From Mitsuaria sp. 7 (GTDB taxonomy: Bacteria > Pseudomonadota > Gammaproteobacteria > Burkholderiales > Burkholderiaceae_C), in contig NZ_CP011514.1 in the NCBI RefSeq assembly GCF_001653795.1, positions 4,420,279 to 4,484,278 on the forward strand: 64,000 bases of DNA, read 5' to 3'. The notes under the pieces were generated by a model. That model was not told the origin of the DNA and searched no databases. It saw only the letters and a list, made by a program, of their open reading frames with translations. The position numbers were made by a program, and so were the translations under genes. The stretch's first letter is position 1; every line of letters begins with the position of its first letter. Below, in pieces: positions 1 through 9,429 of this stretch.

Positions 1-1146
1 GTAGACCCATTGCTTGCCGGTGAAGGCGCCATCGACGATCTGCCCGAACGGGCCGGTGAAGAACAGCAGGTCCGGATCATCCAGACGCCCGTGGGAACTG
101 CCGTAGGCGAAGACATGCGTGCCCGGAGATGTGGCCGGCCCGCCCCGCCGCAGCAGGAACTGCAAGCCGCTGCTCGGCAATCGGTACCACTTCCCCGCGT
201 CGGAATACGTCGGGCGCGACACGGCGTATTCGACGTACAGGTCCGGATGGTCCTGCATGTTCATGCCGACCTCCGGCGAGTCCACCACCGGCACGATGCC
301 GATTGAACGGAGCGCGTCCGCCGGGCCGATGCCCGAGCGCATCAGCAAGGCCGGGCTCTCGATGGCACCGGCGCAGACGATCACCTCGCGATTCGCCGCG
401 ACGCGCAGTTCGCTGCCGTCGTCGCGGCGCAGCTCCGCACCCACCGCGCGCCCGTCGACGAGGGTCAGGCGTTGCGCGCGTGTCCGCTCGAGGATGCGCA
501 GTCCCGGCAACGGGCGGCGCAGGTAGGCGGTCTCCGTGCTCTGCCGCAGTCCGCCGCGCTGGTTGGTCTGCGTGATGGCAGCCGCCGCGCCCTGCGCCCG
601 GTTGATGTCGGGGACGACGGGAAAGCCCGCCTTCCCGAAGGATTCGAGCAAGGCCAGCGACAACGGATGCGGCGAGCGGAATTCCTCCACCCACATGGGA
701 CCGCGCTGACCACGCTCGCTCGCGTCGAAGCCCAAGGCCTGCTCCGCCTTCATGAAGGCGGGACGAACGTCATCCCACGCCCATCCGGTGGCACCGAGCG
801 CCGCCCAGCTGTCGAAATCCCGCGGCAGCCCGCGCGCCCAGATGAGCCCGTTGATGCTGCTGCTGCCGCCCAGCGAGCGTCCGCGCTTCCAGGTGTCGAC
901 GCGGCCGTACCGCGATGGATCGGGCTCGGTCGAATACAGCCACGCGTGGCGCGACCAGTCCTTGATGAAGGTCATCGCGCCGGGGAGCATCAGCAGCGGA
1001 TGCCGGCCGCTGCCGCCGGCCTCGACAAGCAGGACGCTGACGTCGCGGTCCTCGGCCAGCCGCGACGCGACCACCGCGCCGGCCGAGCCGCCGCCGATGA
1101 CGACGTAGTCCGCCGTCATCGCGGGAGTCGATTCGACCCGCGTCAT
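1..1146 (-). CDS. GMC-family FAD-dependent alcohol dehydrogenase (3' part missing)
   Basis: Flavin-dependent oxidation of an alcohol to an aldehyde is the expected reaction. Seen: an N-terminal FAD-binding motif (VVIGGGSAG, about residues 15-23) and the GMC signature RSLGGSSSINGLIWARG near residues 90-106. The reading frame stays open to base 1, so about 382 residues are present and the C-terminal catalytic His region lies outside the window. The ATG at 1146 overlaps the stop of the upstream gene as ATGA, implying translational coupling. It is the last visible gene of a lower-strand operon with a TonB receptor, a permease and an aldehyde dehydrogenase, so the alcohol substrate is probably imported by that system. 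PegA-type polyether dehydrogenases belong to this family, but the substrate here is not shown by the sequence. Confidence 0.9.
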   Translation of the reverse strand, partial: MTRVESTPAMTADYVVIGGGSAGAVVASRLAEDRDVSVLLVEAGGSGRHPLLMLPGAMTFIKDWSRHAWLYSTEPDPSRYGRVDTWKRGRSLGGSSSINGLIWARGLPRDFDSWAALGATGWAWDDVRPAFMKAEQALGFDASERGQRGPMWVEEFRSPHPLSLALLESFGKAGFPVVPDINRAQGAAAAITQTNQRGGLRQSTETAYLRRPLPGLRILERTRAQRLTLVDGRAVGAELRRDDGSELRVAANREVIVCAGAIESPALLMRSGIGPADALRSIGIVPVVDSPEVGMNMQDHPDLYVEYAVSRPTYSDAGKWYRLPSSGLQFLLRRGGPATSPGTHVFAYGSSHGRLDDPDLLFFTGPFGQIVDGAFTGKQWVY

Positions 1147-1694
1147 GGCCGCCCCAGATCGACCGGGGTGATCACGAGGTCCCAGTGGCTGAGCAGCAGC
1201 TCGAAGCGATGCTGCTCCTCGCGCCGGAACGTCGCTTCGTCCGGGAACAGCCGCCGGACCAGCGCCGCGCCGTCGTAGTCATCGTGGGCGACCACGGCAT
1301 TGCGCCTGGTGATGGTCACCCGCAGGTCCCAGCGTCCGTCCTCGGTGGCGTGATGGAACGGACTCTCCGCCTTGAGGCTCAGGATGCGCCCCTCGGCCAT
1401 CTGCTGCCGGAGGATGGGCAGGTGGTTCTTCTTGAAGAGACGGATGAACTCACCGGCGCTTCCCCATCGGACCTTGTAGTAGGCCTCGACCACGAACGGC
1501 TGCACGTCGACGGCGATCGTCTGCCCTGCCGGCGCGAGGGTCGCCGTCGACACCCCGGACGAGGACAGCGAGGGCGGCGCGGACTGCGCGTATGCGGCCA
1601 GCCAGCTCGCGCCGAGCAGCATCGCCGCCGCGCCCTGGATCAGACGACGGCGCGCATCCGGCGCCCGTGTCATGCGGTGCGACTCAGTAGTCAT
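1143..1694 (-). CDS. Secreted protein of unknown function
   Basis: I do not recognise the family. About 183 residues begin with a basic segment and a hydrophobic stretch ending in a likely cleavage site (ASWLAAYAQ, residues 29-37), so export to the periplasm is likely. The mature part, from about residue 55, has a compact pattern (YYKVRWGSAGEFIRLF, then HLPILRQQ) like a small alpha/beta-barrel monomer, but no catalytic motif stands out. The ATG at 1694 overlaps the end of the TonB receptor gene by 11 bases; an alternative ATG at 1673 would start just before the twin arginines. It ends in an ATGA overlap with the GMC dehydrogenase gene, so the two are probably co-translated. A periplasmic helper of that oxidation is a guess. 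Confidence 0.75.
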   Translation of the reverse strand: MTTESHRMTRAPDARRRLIQGAAAMLLGASWLAAYAQSAPPSLSSSGVSTATLAPAGQTIAVDVQPFVVEAYYKVRWGSAGEFIRLFKKNHLPILRQQMAEGRILSLKAESPFHHATEDGRWDLRVTITRRNAVVAHDDYDGAALVRRLFPDEATFRREEQHRFELLLSHWDLVITPVDLGRP

Positions 1695-3912
1695 AACGCA
1701 GCGTCACACCGACGGTCCGGGGGCGGATCGGATAGAACTCCGTGTACGTGGTGAAGTAGTCGACGCCGGCCGACAAGCCCCTCGAGTTGCCCGCGTTGTT
1801 GACGAACACGCCGAGCTCCACCGAGTTCCAGCTGAGGCTCGCCCGCAGGTCCACCGTCGTGTAGCTGGGCAGCACCATGTTGGAATCGATCTGCGCATTG
1901 CGCTTGCCGGTGTAGGCCACCAGCGCGGACACGCGGCCGTTGCTGTCGAACGGTCCGTCGAAGTAGGTCGTGGCGTCCAGCGATCCCTGCCACTTCGCGG
2001 TACCCGGCAGCCGCGTGCCGCTCGCGATCGGCGAGCCGCCGATGCTGATGCCGCCGGAGGTCGCCGCATCCGTGTACGCGACCGTGCCCTTGAGCGACAG
2101 CTTCGAGAACGGCCGCCAGGCCGCCGCCGCCTCCACGCCTTGCGACTTGGCCTTGCCGACGTTGCCGGTGACCAGGAAGCTGCGGTTGGTGGCGGGATCG
2201 ACGTAGAGCTCGGACAGTTGCACGTCCTTCCAGTCGATGCGGAACACGCTGAGGTCGATGGACGCGGACTTGGTCGGGCTCCAACGCCAGCCGGCCTCGT
2301 AGTTCCACAGCGAGTCCGACTTGTACGGCAGGCCCTGCGCGCTGCTGCCCAGGTTGGAGATCCCGCCGAAGCGGTAGCCGCGCGACGCCAGCGCGTAGAC
2401 CGACATCGATTCATCGATCACGTAGCGCAGCGAGGCCTTGGGCGTGGTCCCGCTCTCCGACGACGAGTACGGCGTGCTGGCCGTGTCCGCCGCGGTGGTG
2501 CCGGTGATGCGGTCGTAGGACAGCTTGGTCTTGTAGCGCCGCGCGCCGATGTCGGCGATGAGGCGGTCGGTGATCTTGATCTCGGCATCGGCGAACACCG
2601 CCCCTTCCGTCGCCTTGCCGTTGCGGCGGAAGCGCAGGTCGGCGACCTCACCGCGCGGCTCCTCGTAGACCTGCTGGTCGCGCTGGATGTCCGCATCCAT
2701 CCAGAACGCGCCGACCAGCCAGTTCACCCGACCCGGCGTCAGCGGCGTCACGCGCAACTCCTGCGAGGTCGACTTCGAGTGGTAGTCCGTGTCGGAGGTC
2801 CACTTGTCGTTCAGCAGCGCCGGATCGAAGAAGTCGCGCGTGAAGTCCTCTCGCGCGCTGCGGGACTTGGTCTGTCGTCCTGTGAGCGAGGTAAGGCGGA
2901 AGTCGCCCAGATTCAGGTTGGCCTGCAGGGTCCCGAGATCGAAGGTCGAGGTGTAGGCCATCGGGAACGCGGTCTTGACGTCGAGGCTCTCATAGTTCTT
3001 GACGTAGCCGGCGCCCGTCGAATAGTCGAAGGGCGAGATGCCCGGACCGTCGGCCTGCTTGCTGCGCTGGCGCAGGTACATCGCCGTGATGTCGAAGTCC
3101 GGCGTGAGGGCGTAGGTGAACAGCACCCGCCCGCCGCTCACCCGGATCGTGTTGGCGTCCTTGCGGCCGGTGCCCAGGTTGTCGATGAAGCCGGGATCCT
3201 CGCGGGAGTTCACGACCACGCGCAGGCCGGCCTTGCCGTCGGCCAGCGGCAGGTTCGCCATGGCCGAGGTCGACCAGCCGGTGCCGCCGCTGGCCGTCGA
3301 GGAGAAGCCGGCGAGCACCGAGCCCTCCACCACGCGCTTGTTGGGCTTGGCCATGATGTAGCGGATCGCGCCGCCCAGCGACGACGAGCCATACAGCGCG
3401 CCCTGCGGACCGCGCAGGACCTCGACCCGCTCCAGGTCGAAGGGCGACAGGTCCGGCGTCGACACGAAGGCGAACGGGTCGGTGAAGGGCACGTCCTCGA
3501 TGTAGATGCCGGTGGGCGACTGCGTGAAACCCTGCGCGGCGCCGTTGGAGTTGGTGCCGACGCCGCGGATCGAGATCAGCGAGCCGTCCGCGGTGCCCTT
3601 GTTGAACTGGACCCCGGGCGTGAGCTTCAGCAGGTCCTCGAGGTCGGCGCTGCCGTGCTTCTCGATGTCGGCGCCGCTGATCGCGGACACCGTGCCCGCC
3701 ACGTCGCTCAGGGTCTGGCGGCGCTTGCTCGACGTGACCTCGACGCGGTCCAGCGTCTGCTTGTCCTTCTCCTTCTCCGCGGTCTCGGGCGCCGACTGCG
3801 CGCGCGCCGACGGCCCGGCCATCAGGCCTGCGATGACCATGGCGGCCGCGGCCGTTGGCAGAAGACCGAACCGGAAGGAACCGTGCTTGGCGAAAAGGCG
3901 AGAGCGGGTCAT
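1684..3912 (-). CDS. TonB-dependent outer-membrane receptor
   Basis: Outer-membrane active uptake of a ligand using TonB energy. Seen: a signal peptide ending at about residue 38 (PSARAQ), a plug domain with RVEVTSSKRRQTLSDVAGTV and the DLLKLTPGVQ motif, then a long beta-barrel ending in an aromatic residue (TLRYDY). Length of about 742 residues is normal for the family. I chose the ATG at 3912 because GGAG lies about 9 bases before it; a TTG at 3927 is in frame but has no spaced ribosome binding site. It sits in one operon with a permease and alcohol/aldehyde dehydrogenases, so the ligand is probably their growth substrate rather than a siderophore. There is no N-terminal signalling extension of the FecA type. 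Confidence 0.93.
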   Translation of the reverse strand: MTRSRLFAKHGSFRFGLLPTAAAAMVIAGLMAGPSARAQSAPETAEKEKDKQTLDRVEVTSSKRRQTLSDVAGTVSAISGADIEKHGSADLEDLLKLTPGVQFNKGTADGSLISIRGVGTNSNGAAQGFTQSPTGIYIEDVPFTDPFAFVSTPDLSPFDLERVEVLRGPQGALYGSSSLGGAIRYIMAKPNKRVVEGSVLAGFSSTASGGTGWSTSAMANLPLADGKAGLRVVVNSREDPGFIDNLGTGRKDANTIRVSGGRVLFTYALTPDFDITAMYLRQRSKQADGPGISPFDYSTGAGYVKNYESLDVKTAFPMAYTSTFDLGTLQANLNLGDFRLTSLTGRQTKSRSAREDFTRDFFDPALLNDKWTSDTDYHSKSTSQELRVTPLTPGRVNWLVGAFWMDADIQRDQQVYEEPRGEVADLRFRRNGKATEGAVFADAEIKITDRLIADIGARRYKTKLSYDRITGTTAADTASTPYSSSESGTTPKASLRYVIDESMSVYALASRGYRFGGISNLGSSAQGLPYKSDSLWNYEAGWRWSPTKSASIDLSVFRIDWKDVQLSELYVDPATNRSFLVTGNVGKAKSQGVEAAAAWRPFSKLSLKGTVAYTDAATSGGISIGGSPIASGTRLPGTAKWQGSLDATTYFDGPFDSNGRVSALVAYTGKRNAQIDSNMVLPSYTTVDLRASLSWNSVELGVFVNNAGNSRGLSAGVDYFTTYTEFYPIRPRTVGVTLRYDY

Positions 3913-4060
3913 CTTGATCGACTCCAAAGGGAGAAGGGAGGAGGTGGCAGGCCCGTCAGGGCCCGGGGGATCGGAAACGAAACGGGACCGGGGTCAGGTC
4001 GTGCCTGGATCACGACGCGCCCGGGGTCATCACAGGCCTGGATTCATCACGTGTGTGGGT

Positions 4061-4471
4061 TCATGACGCGCCAGGCTCGAGGCGTGTCGCGTGATAGCGG
4101 GCTATCCGCCAGACGTCGCCGTCCCGTCGGAAGACCGCCGTCTCGAGGAAACGGAACGGCGTGTGCGTGCCATCCACGGCCATCCACAGCTCGTCGTTGA
4201 ACACCGTGGTCCAGGCGACGTCCTGCTGGACCGCCGTGCGGAAGCCGTGGAGCGACGCGCGCTGGCGTCCGCTCGTCGCGCTGCGTTGGACGAAGGCCAG
4301 CAGCGCCGCCTTGTCCATGAGCCGGTCGTGCTCGACCATCAGGAAGTCCGGCGTCAGCCCCGCGTCGACGGCGGGCCAGTCGTGGGCTTCCAGCGCCTGG
4401 TGCCAGTCGACTAGCGCCGCTTCGACGGCCTGGATCGCGGACGCGGGAGGGGTGGGGGAATGCATGGACAT
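4061..4471 (-). CDS. NTF2-like (DUF4440/SnoaL-type) protein
   Basis: A 136-residue single-domain protein with the cone-shaped NTF2-like fold pattern: an N-terminal helix (VEAALVDWHQALEAHDW), the turn DAGLTPDFLMVEHD, and C-terminal strands ending in AVFRRDGDVWRIARYHATRLEP. Such proteins are isomerases, dehydratases or ligand binders, and sequence alone does not decide which. No signal peptide is seen, so it should be cytoplasmic. It lies 22 bases after the permease gene and about 150 bases before the TonB receptor gene. The stretch between it and the receptor (3913-4060) holds only imperfect short direct repeats around CATCAC/CATGAC and no recognisable gene. Confidence 0.8.
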   Translation of the reverse strand: MSMHSPTPPASAIQAVEAALVDWHQALEAHDWPAVDAGLTPDFLMVEHDRLMDKAALLAFVQRSATSGRQRASLHGFRTAVQQDVAWTTVFNDELWMAVDGTHTPFRFLETAVFRRDGDVWRIARYHATRLEPGAS

Positions 4472-4493
4472 CTCGGGGTGGCCTTGGCGTGGC

Positions 4494-5870
4494 TCAAGCC
4501 AGGCCCGGATCAGGGACGACGCGTCCCAGCCTGGCGTTGCGTTGCTGGATGACGGCGTGGCGCCGCGCGGTGATCGGGTAGGCCCAGATGATCAGCGCCG
4601 CCAGCATGAAGCAGGCGAAGGGCAGCGCGAAGGCGGAGATCTTCAAGCCCAGGATCGCGGTCGAGGCATAGACCGCCTGCTTGGCCTCGAAGCCGAACTG
4701 CGACACGACGAACAGCGAGAGCGACGTCCCGATGCCGAAGGTGGCCTTGCGGACGAAGGTCAGCACGGACACGTACTGCGCGGTGCGCGCGACGCCCGAC
4801 TTCATCAGGTCGAAGTCGGCCAGGTCGCCCACCATCGCCTGCGGCAGCATGTCGATGACGATGTAGAACATCGTGTGGGCGAAGGAGCAGACCAGGTAGA
4901 GGAAGAGCAGATGCGGGATGCCGGGCTGCAGCGGCGCGAAGGCGAGGTAGCAGAGCGCGCAGCCGATCGCGGACCAAGCGAAGACGCGATGCTTCTCGAA
5001 GCGCTTGAGGAAGAACTCCGCGACGCCCACGCCGATCGTGGCGGCCACGCCCCACTGCAGCAGCACCATGCCGATGGCCGCGCCCAGCCCCAGGTAGGAG
5101 TCGAGCACCAGGAAGCCGACCGCCGCGCCCGTGGCATCGCCGAGCCCGGCCAGCGCGGACGCGATCAGGAAGCGGATGAACGCGCGGTTGGTCCGGATCG
5201 CCTTGAACGACGCGATCAGGCTGTGCCGCGTGGCATGCGCCGCCGTCACGCCGCGCGGCACGTAGATCACGCAGAGGAGGCTGATGAGCGGCAGCGTCGC
5301 CGCGACCATCCACGCCAGCACGCGCAGCGCGTCGAAGTTCATCTCCGTGGTGGGCAGGAACCACAGCAGCGGGATCAGCCCCAGCAGCGCACCGCTGGCC
5401 ACGTTGAAGTACTGGCGGGCGACGGTGATGCGGGAGCGCTCGCGGTAGTCGGTCGTCAGGTCCACCGACCACGCGCCGTACGGGATCTCGTTGACGGTCC
5501 AGGCGAAGTAGGCGATGAAGAACCAGGTCGCGAAGTACATCGCGTCGGCATGGACCGGCGGCACGTAGAGCTGGAAGATGCACGCGACCGTCAGCATCGA
5601 GCCGACCAGGAACCAGGACTTGCGCCCGCCCCAGCGGTCCTGCGTGGCGTCGATGGCCCAGCCCACGCCGACGTCCAGCACGCCGTCGAAGACACGCACC
5701 AGCAGCAGGATCAGGGACATGGTCCCCAGCGAGATCGCGAAGTGCTCGGCGTACAGCGCCGGCAGGATGCTGAAGGCCGGCCCGCGCAGCAGGTACATCG
5801 GCAAGGTCGGCATGGCGAACAGCACCAGCAACGGCCAGGACAGTCTTTTCGGAGCGGAGGACAAGGTCAT
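4494..5870 (-). CDS. GPH/MFS-type cation symporter
   Basis: Inner-membrane permease, expected to import a small solute with Na+ or H+. Seen: about 12 hydrophobic segments over 458 residues, and the family-typical early motif DGVLDVGVGWAIDATQDRWGGRKSW (written here only as landmarks DGVLD and RWGGRK, residues about 55-78), followed by NEIPYGAWSVDLTTDYRERSR-like cytoplasmic loop residues typical of glycoside-pentoside-hexuronide symporters. The ATG at 5870 is the only sensible start: the frame continues upstream but overlaps the peptidase gene. It lies 57 bases downstream of that gene in the same operon. PegD, the polyether permease of sphingomonads, belongs to the same broad family. Confidence 0.88.
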   Translation of the reverse strand: MTLSSAPKRLSWPLLVLFAMPTLPMYLLRGPAFSILPALYAEHFAISLGTMSLILLLVRVFDGVLDVGVGWAIDATQDRWGGRKSWFLVGSMLTVACIFQLYVPPVHADAMYFATWFFIAYFAWTVNEIPYGAWSVDLTTDYRERSRITVARQYFNVASGALLGLIPLLWFLPTTEMNFDALRVLAWMVAATLPLISLLCVIYVPRGVTAAHATRHSLIASFKAIRTNRAFIRFLIASALAGLGDATGAAVGFLVLDSYLGLGAAIGMVLLQWGVAATIGVGVAEFFLKRFEKHRVFAWSAIGCALCYLAFAPLQPGIPHLLFLYLVCSFAHTMFYIVIDMLPQAMVGDLADFDLMKSGVARTAQYVSVLTFVRKATFGIGTSLSLFVVSQFGFEAKQAVYASTAILGLKISAFALPFACFMLAALIIWAYPITARRHAVIQQRNARLGRVVPDPGLA

Positions 5871-5926
5871 GGGAGCGGCGGGTTGAGGGCTGGCTGAAGC
5901 GTCGGGCTGGGGTTCGGCATCACGTG

Positions 5927-7720
5927 TCAGGACAAGGTCACCGAGGTGCGGATCCTGCCGGCGCGTTCCGCCTCGGCGGTCATCGCAATGGTCGTGCCAT
6001 GCGGCGCGCGTATCGTCCACTCGACGACGGCGCGATCCGCCATGGGCTCGGGATCGGGCGACAGCGCCAGCAGCGACTTCCTCGGCGCGTGCCCTCGGAG
6101 CTGCGGACCTTCTATGCGCGGCTTGCCGACGAGGAGCGCGATGTCGGCATCGGCCCCGGTATCGATATCGGGCAGATGGATCTCGAACATCACGCCGCGG
6201 ACGATCTTGTGGTCGAGCGCCAGCTGGGTCACCGACGTGGGGAGCCACCCGGTGTTGACCACCGCGAGGCGGATCTTCCAGACGTCGTGCGCCAGCGCCA
6301 GCGCCTGCGCTTCCGCGCGCAGCAGCTCCAGCCGCGGCAGACTCAGCGCGATGCGATCCATCCACGCGGGAAAGCGTTCGACCTCGGCCTCGCGCAACTC
6401 GGGCGGCGGATTGCGCCAGTAGTTGATCTGGTCCCAGCCGCCGATCTCGACCGCGCCCAGCTGCGGATGCTGGAACGGCTGCCAGTCGACATACGCCCGC
6501 CCGCCGCAGTGTTCATCGCTCCAGCGCAGCAGCTTCAGATCGTCCTCGACCGGATGCTCGCGGAACCAGTCGATCCACGGGTAGCCGGTGATGCCGGCCT
6601 GGCGATTCGGACTCCACAGCTCGACCGTCCAGTACAGGGCGCCGAGCTGCTCGTACAACCAGTCCTGCGTGCCGCCCACGACTTCCTTCGGGTGGTACTT
6701 GAAGTCGTGCCACACGCTCAGCGTCGGGTAGCCCGTGTGCTCAGTGCCGTGCGCGCTGAAGTGCTGGAAGCACCACAGGTCCTCGGGGATCATGTCCTGG
6801 TCGCTCATCATGCCCATGGGCCGCAGGATCACGCCGCTGAAGGTGTGATAACTGATGGCGGCGCCGATGTTGGGATGCGCGAGGACGAAGTCCACCATCG
6901 CCTTCACCTCCGGCTCGCTGGTCGGATAGTCGCCGGCGCCTTTCTGCGCGTGCTCCTGCCGCCAGAAGGACGGGAAGTTGCGGTTCAGGTCGAGCGCCTG
7001 CGCCGACGGCTTGATCTTGAGCGAGACGCCGTCGAAGCCGGCCACGGAGCCCTCGGGGAGGATGCGGAAATACTCGCCGCCGAATTCGCCCGACTCGCGC
7101 GGCACCATCAGGCGCGGCTCGTCCGCATGCTGCTTCCACGAGCCGTTCGGGTCGGGGATGCGCATGGACAGCACGCGGCCGTCGCCGTCGATGTCCTCGA
7201 TCGTGAGGCCGTCCTGCGTCGCCTCCGCTCGCGGGTAGCCGCGGGTGCTGGAGCGCACGTGGCGCGGTCTGTCGGCCAAGGCCAGCTCGGCGCCATCGGG
7301 ACTCAGGCGAGGACAGAGATAGATCGCGCGAGTGTCGAGCAGATGTGTCACCTTCGGATCGGCGCCGTGGCCGCTCACGAGGTGGTGCAGGTAGAACAGG
7401 ACCGCCGTGCAAGAGGTCAACTCGATCGAATGGATGTTGCCGTCGGCCCAGAACGCGGGCTTGTCCCGCGCGTCGCCGGTGAGCGTGTTGGTGACGGTGA
7501 CGACCCAGATGTCGCGGCCTTCGTGGCTCTTGCCGATGGACTCGAGGCTCACGAGATCCGGCGCCGCCTCGGCGTACGCGCGCAGCCACTGCGTCAGCTC
7601 ATCGTGGCGAGGGAAGACGTCGAAGCGAGGCTGCGGCAATCCTCGTCGGGTGGAGGTGGCTGGCGTCGAGCGCGAGGCTGCCGATGCCGATGCCGATGCC
7701 GATGTGGGTGTCGAAGTCAT
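5927..7720 (-). CDS. M14-family zinc carboxypeptidase
   Basis: Predicted metallocarboxypeptidase that removes C-terminal residues or hydrolyses an amide bond. Zinc ligands are visible as H-x2-E in GNIHSIEL (about residues 94-101) and a later His in ISYHTFSG (about 285); the substrate-binding Arg is in DLNRNFPSF and the catalytic Glu in WTVELW. The 597 residues include a C-terminal beta-rich extension beyond the peptidase domain. There is no signal peptide; instead the first 25 residues are a Ser/Ala/Thr-rich run encoded partly by a hexanucleotide repeat. The gene lies 4 bases after the aldehyde dehydrogenase stop. A peptidase is unexpected in an alcohol-oxidation operon and suggests an amide-containing substrate (inference). 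Confidence 0.9.
   Translation of the reverse strand: MTSTPTSASASASAASRSTPATSTRRGLPQPRFDVFPRHDELTQWLRAYAEAAPDLVSLESIGKSHEGRDIWVVTVTNTLTGDARDKPAFWADGNIHSIELTSCTAVLFYLHHLVSGHGADPKVTHLLDTRAIYLCPRLSPDGAELALADRPRHVRSSTRGYPRAEATQDGLTIEDIDGDGRVLSMRIPDPNGSWKQHADEPRLMVPRESGEFGGEYFRILPEGSVAGFDGVSLKIKPSAQALDLNRNFPSFWRQEHAQKGAGDYPTSEPEVKAMVDFVLAHPNIGAAISYHTFSGVILRPMGMMSDQDMIPEDLWCFQHFSAHGTEHTGYPTLSVWHDFKYHPKEVVGGTQDWLYEQLGALYWTVELWSPNRQAGITGYPWIDWFREHPVEDDLKLLRWSDEHCGGRAYVDWQPFQHPQLGAVEIGGWDQINYWRNPPPELREAEVERFPAWMDRIALSLPRLELLRAEAQALALAHDVWKIRLAVVNTGWLPTSVTQLALDHKIVRGVMFEIHLPDIDTGADADIALLVGKPRIEGPQLRGHAPRKSLLALSPDPEPMADRAVVEWTIRAPHGTTIAMTAEAERAGRIRTSVTLS
7681..7704. repeat. Four tandem copies of the hexamer CCGATG
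   Basis: Four perfect 6-bp units lie within codons about 6-13 of the carboxypeptidase gene and encode alternating Ser-Ala on the lower strand. Copy-number change would keep the reading frame, so this affects only the length of the flexible N-terminal tail. Confidence 0.9.
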
Positions 7721-7724
7721 CGCC

Positions 7725-9272
7725 TCACCCGAGCCGGTAGTGGACGCTCTTGGCCCGCGTGTAGGCCATCAGCCCGGCGGTGCCGCCTTCCGCGCCGAAG
7801 CCGGAGGCGCCCGCCGGCTCGACCGACGATCCGCTCACATGGCCGGGCCCGGGCGAGGCGACGGCGTTGACCGTGACCGGTCCTCCGCGCACGCGGCGGA
7901 CGAGTCCGTGCGCGAGGGCGACGTCGCGCGTCCACAGCGTCGCGGACAAGCCGTAGCGGCTGTCGTTCGCGAGCTGCAGCGCCTGTTCGACGCCGTCGAA
8001 AGGAAGGATGCCGGCGACAGGTCCGAAGATCTCTTCCTGCATGAACACGTGCGCATGCGGCAGGTCGGCGATCAGGGTCGGGCGATAGTGGCAGCCCCCT
8101 GCGGCGGTGTCTCGCGCGCCACCGGCGACGATCGTGGCGCCGTCGCGTCGCGCCGCATCGACCATCGCGCCGACGCGCTCCAGCTGCACCCGGTTGGCCA
8201 AGGGTCCGAGGACCGTCGAGGGCTGCAGCGGATCGCCGCCGCGCTGGGATTCGACCAGCGCAGACAGGCGTTGCAGCAGCGGCGCATACAGCGCGCGCGT
8301 CACGAGGATCCGCGTCCCGGCCACGCACACCTGGCCGCAGTTCCAAACGAAGCCCTGGACCAGCGATTCGGCGACCGCGTCGAGATCGCCCAGATCGTCG
8401 AAGACCAGCTGCGGCGACTTGCCGCCGCACTCCAGCAGCAGGGCCTTGAGGTTGGACTGCCCGGCGTACTGCATCAGCACACGCCCGGTCGTCGTCGAGC
8501 CGGTGAAGCTCAGGCAGTCGACGTCGTTGTGCAGCGCGAGCAGGCGGCCGGTCTCGCGTCCCAGTCCGGGCAGCACGTTCAAGGCGCCGGCGGGCAGACC
8601 GGCGGCCATCGCCAGATCGCCCAGGCGCAGGCACGACAGGGACGCGATCTCCGAGGGCTTGAGCACCACCGAGTTGCCCATGCCCAGCGCCGGCACGATC
8701 TTGCCCAGCGCGACGTACAGCGGGAAGTTCCACGGCGTGATCGCCGCCACGACGCCGTGCGGCACGCGCAGGTTCAGCGCCAGCGTGTGGGCGGCGCTCG
8801 GCAGCACCTGCTCGCTGAGCTTGTCCAGCCGCTCGGCCGTGCTGCGCACGATCCGCGCGGCCAGCGCGACGTCGGGCAGCGCCGACGAGATGGGCATGCC
8901 CATCTCCAGCGAATCGAGCAGCGCCAGCTCTTCCTGGTGGCGCTCGATCTCGTCCGCGAAACGCAGCAGGGTCCGGCTCCGCTCGTGGGCCGAGATCCGC
9001 GACCAGGTGCCCTGCTCGAAGGTGCGGCGGGCGCTGAGCACCGCGGCATCCACGTCGGCTTCGCCGCACGATGCCAGCGAGGCCACCACGCGACCATCGT
9101 GCGGATTCACGCTGTCGAAACGCCCTTCGCCGACCTCGCCGCGCTCGCCGCCGTGCATGTCACCGCGCCCATCGATGCGCACGTCGACGCGCTCGCCATC
9201 GATGATCGGTCGGACATCGACGGTCAACTGCCGCGCCCGTTGCTGCCAATCGATGGAAGACGGCGCGCTCAC
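7725..9272 (-). CDS. NAD(P)-dependent aldehyde dehydrogenase
   Basis: Oxidises an aldehyde to a carboxylate. Seen: the cofactor-binding segment ITPWNFPLYVALGKIVPAL (about residues 160-178), the general-base Glu in LLLECGGKSPQ, and the nucleophilic Cys in NCGQVCVAGTR (about residue 300). At 515 residues it is slightly longer than usual because of a 30-residue insertion near the N-terminus. The start is GTG at 9272. It is the promoter-proximal gene of the lower-strand operon and would oxidise the aldehyde made by the GMC dehydrogenase encoded at the other end. A divergent regulator gene starts 309 bases away, so control from the shared spacer is likely. Confidence 0.93.
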   Translation of the reverse strand: MSAPSSIDWQQRARQLTVDVRPIIDGERVDVRIDGRGDMHGGERGEVGEGRFDSVNPHDGRVVASLASCGEADVDAAVLSARRTFEQGTWSRISAHERSRTLLRFADEIERHQEELALLDSLEMGMPISSALPDVALAARIVRSTAERLDKLSEQVLPSAAHTLALNLRVPHGVVAAITPWNFPLYVALGKIVPALGMGNSVVLKPSEIASLSCLRLGDLAMAAGLPAGALNVLPGLGRETGRLLALHNDVDCLSFTGSTTTGRVLMQYAGQSNLKALLLECGGKSPQLVFDDLGDLDAVAESLVQGFVWNCGQVCVAGTRILVTRALYAPLLQRLSALVESQRGGDPLQPSTVLGPLANRVQLERVGAMVDAARRDGATIVAGGARDTAAGGCHYRPTLIADLPHAHVFMQEEIFGPVAGILPFDGVEQALQLANDSRYGLSATLWTRDVALAHGLVRRVRGGPVTVNAVASPGPGHVSGSSVEPAGASGFGAEGGTAGLMAYTRAKSVHYRLG

Positions 9273-9429
9273 GACGACCGTCCTTCTTCGTGGCTTCGGC
9301 GGGGATCGATCTTGAGTGGCATGGGCATCGCGCTTTCTGAGGGGACGGAGGTCCGGCGCGATCCATCGACACGTGCCAGCTACCTCATCGGTGTGACACG
9401 AAAGTTAGAAGGGAATGATTTTTTCGACC

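Noticed and set aside
1672..4200. Upper-strand open frame of about 842 codons opposite the TonB receptor
   Set aside because: Antisense shadow in GC-rich DNA; the lower-strand frame has a signal peptide, plug and barrel motifs.
5871..6365. N-terminal extension of the permease gene
   Set aside because: It overlaps the peptidase gene and adds a low-complexity sequence before the first membrane segment.
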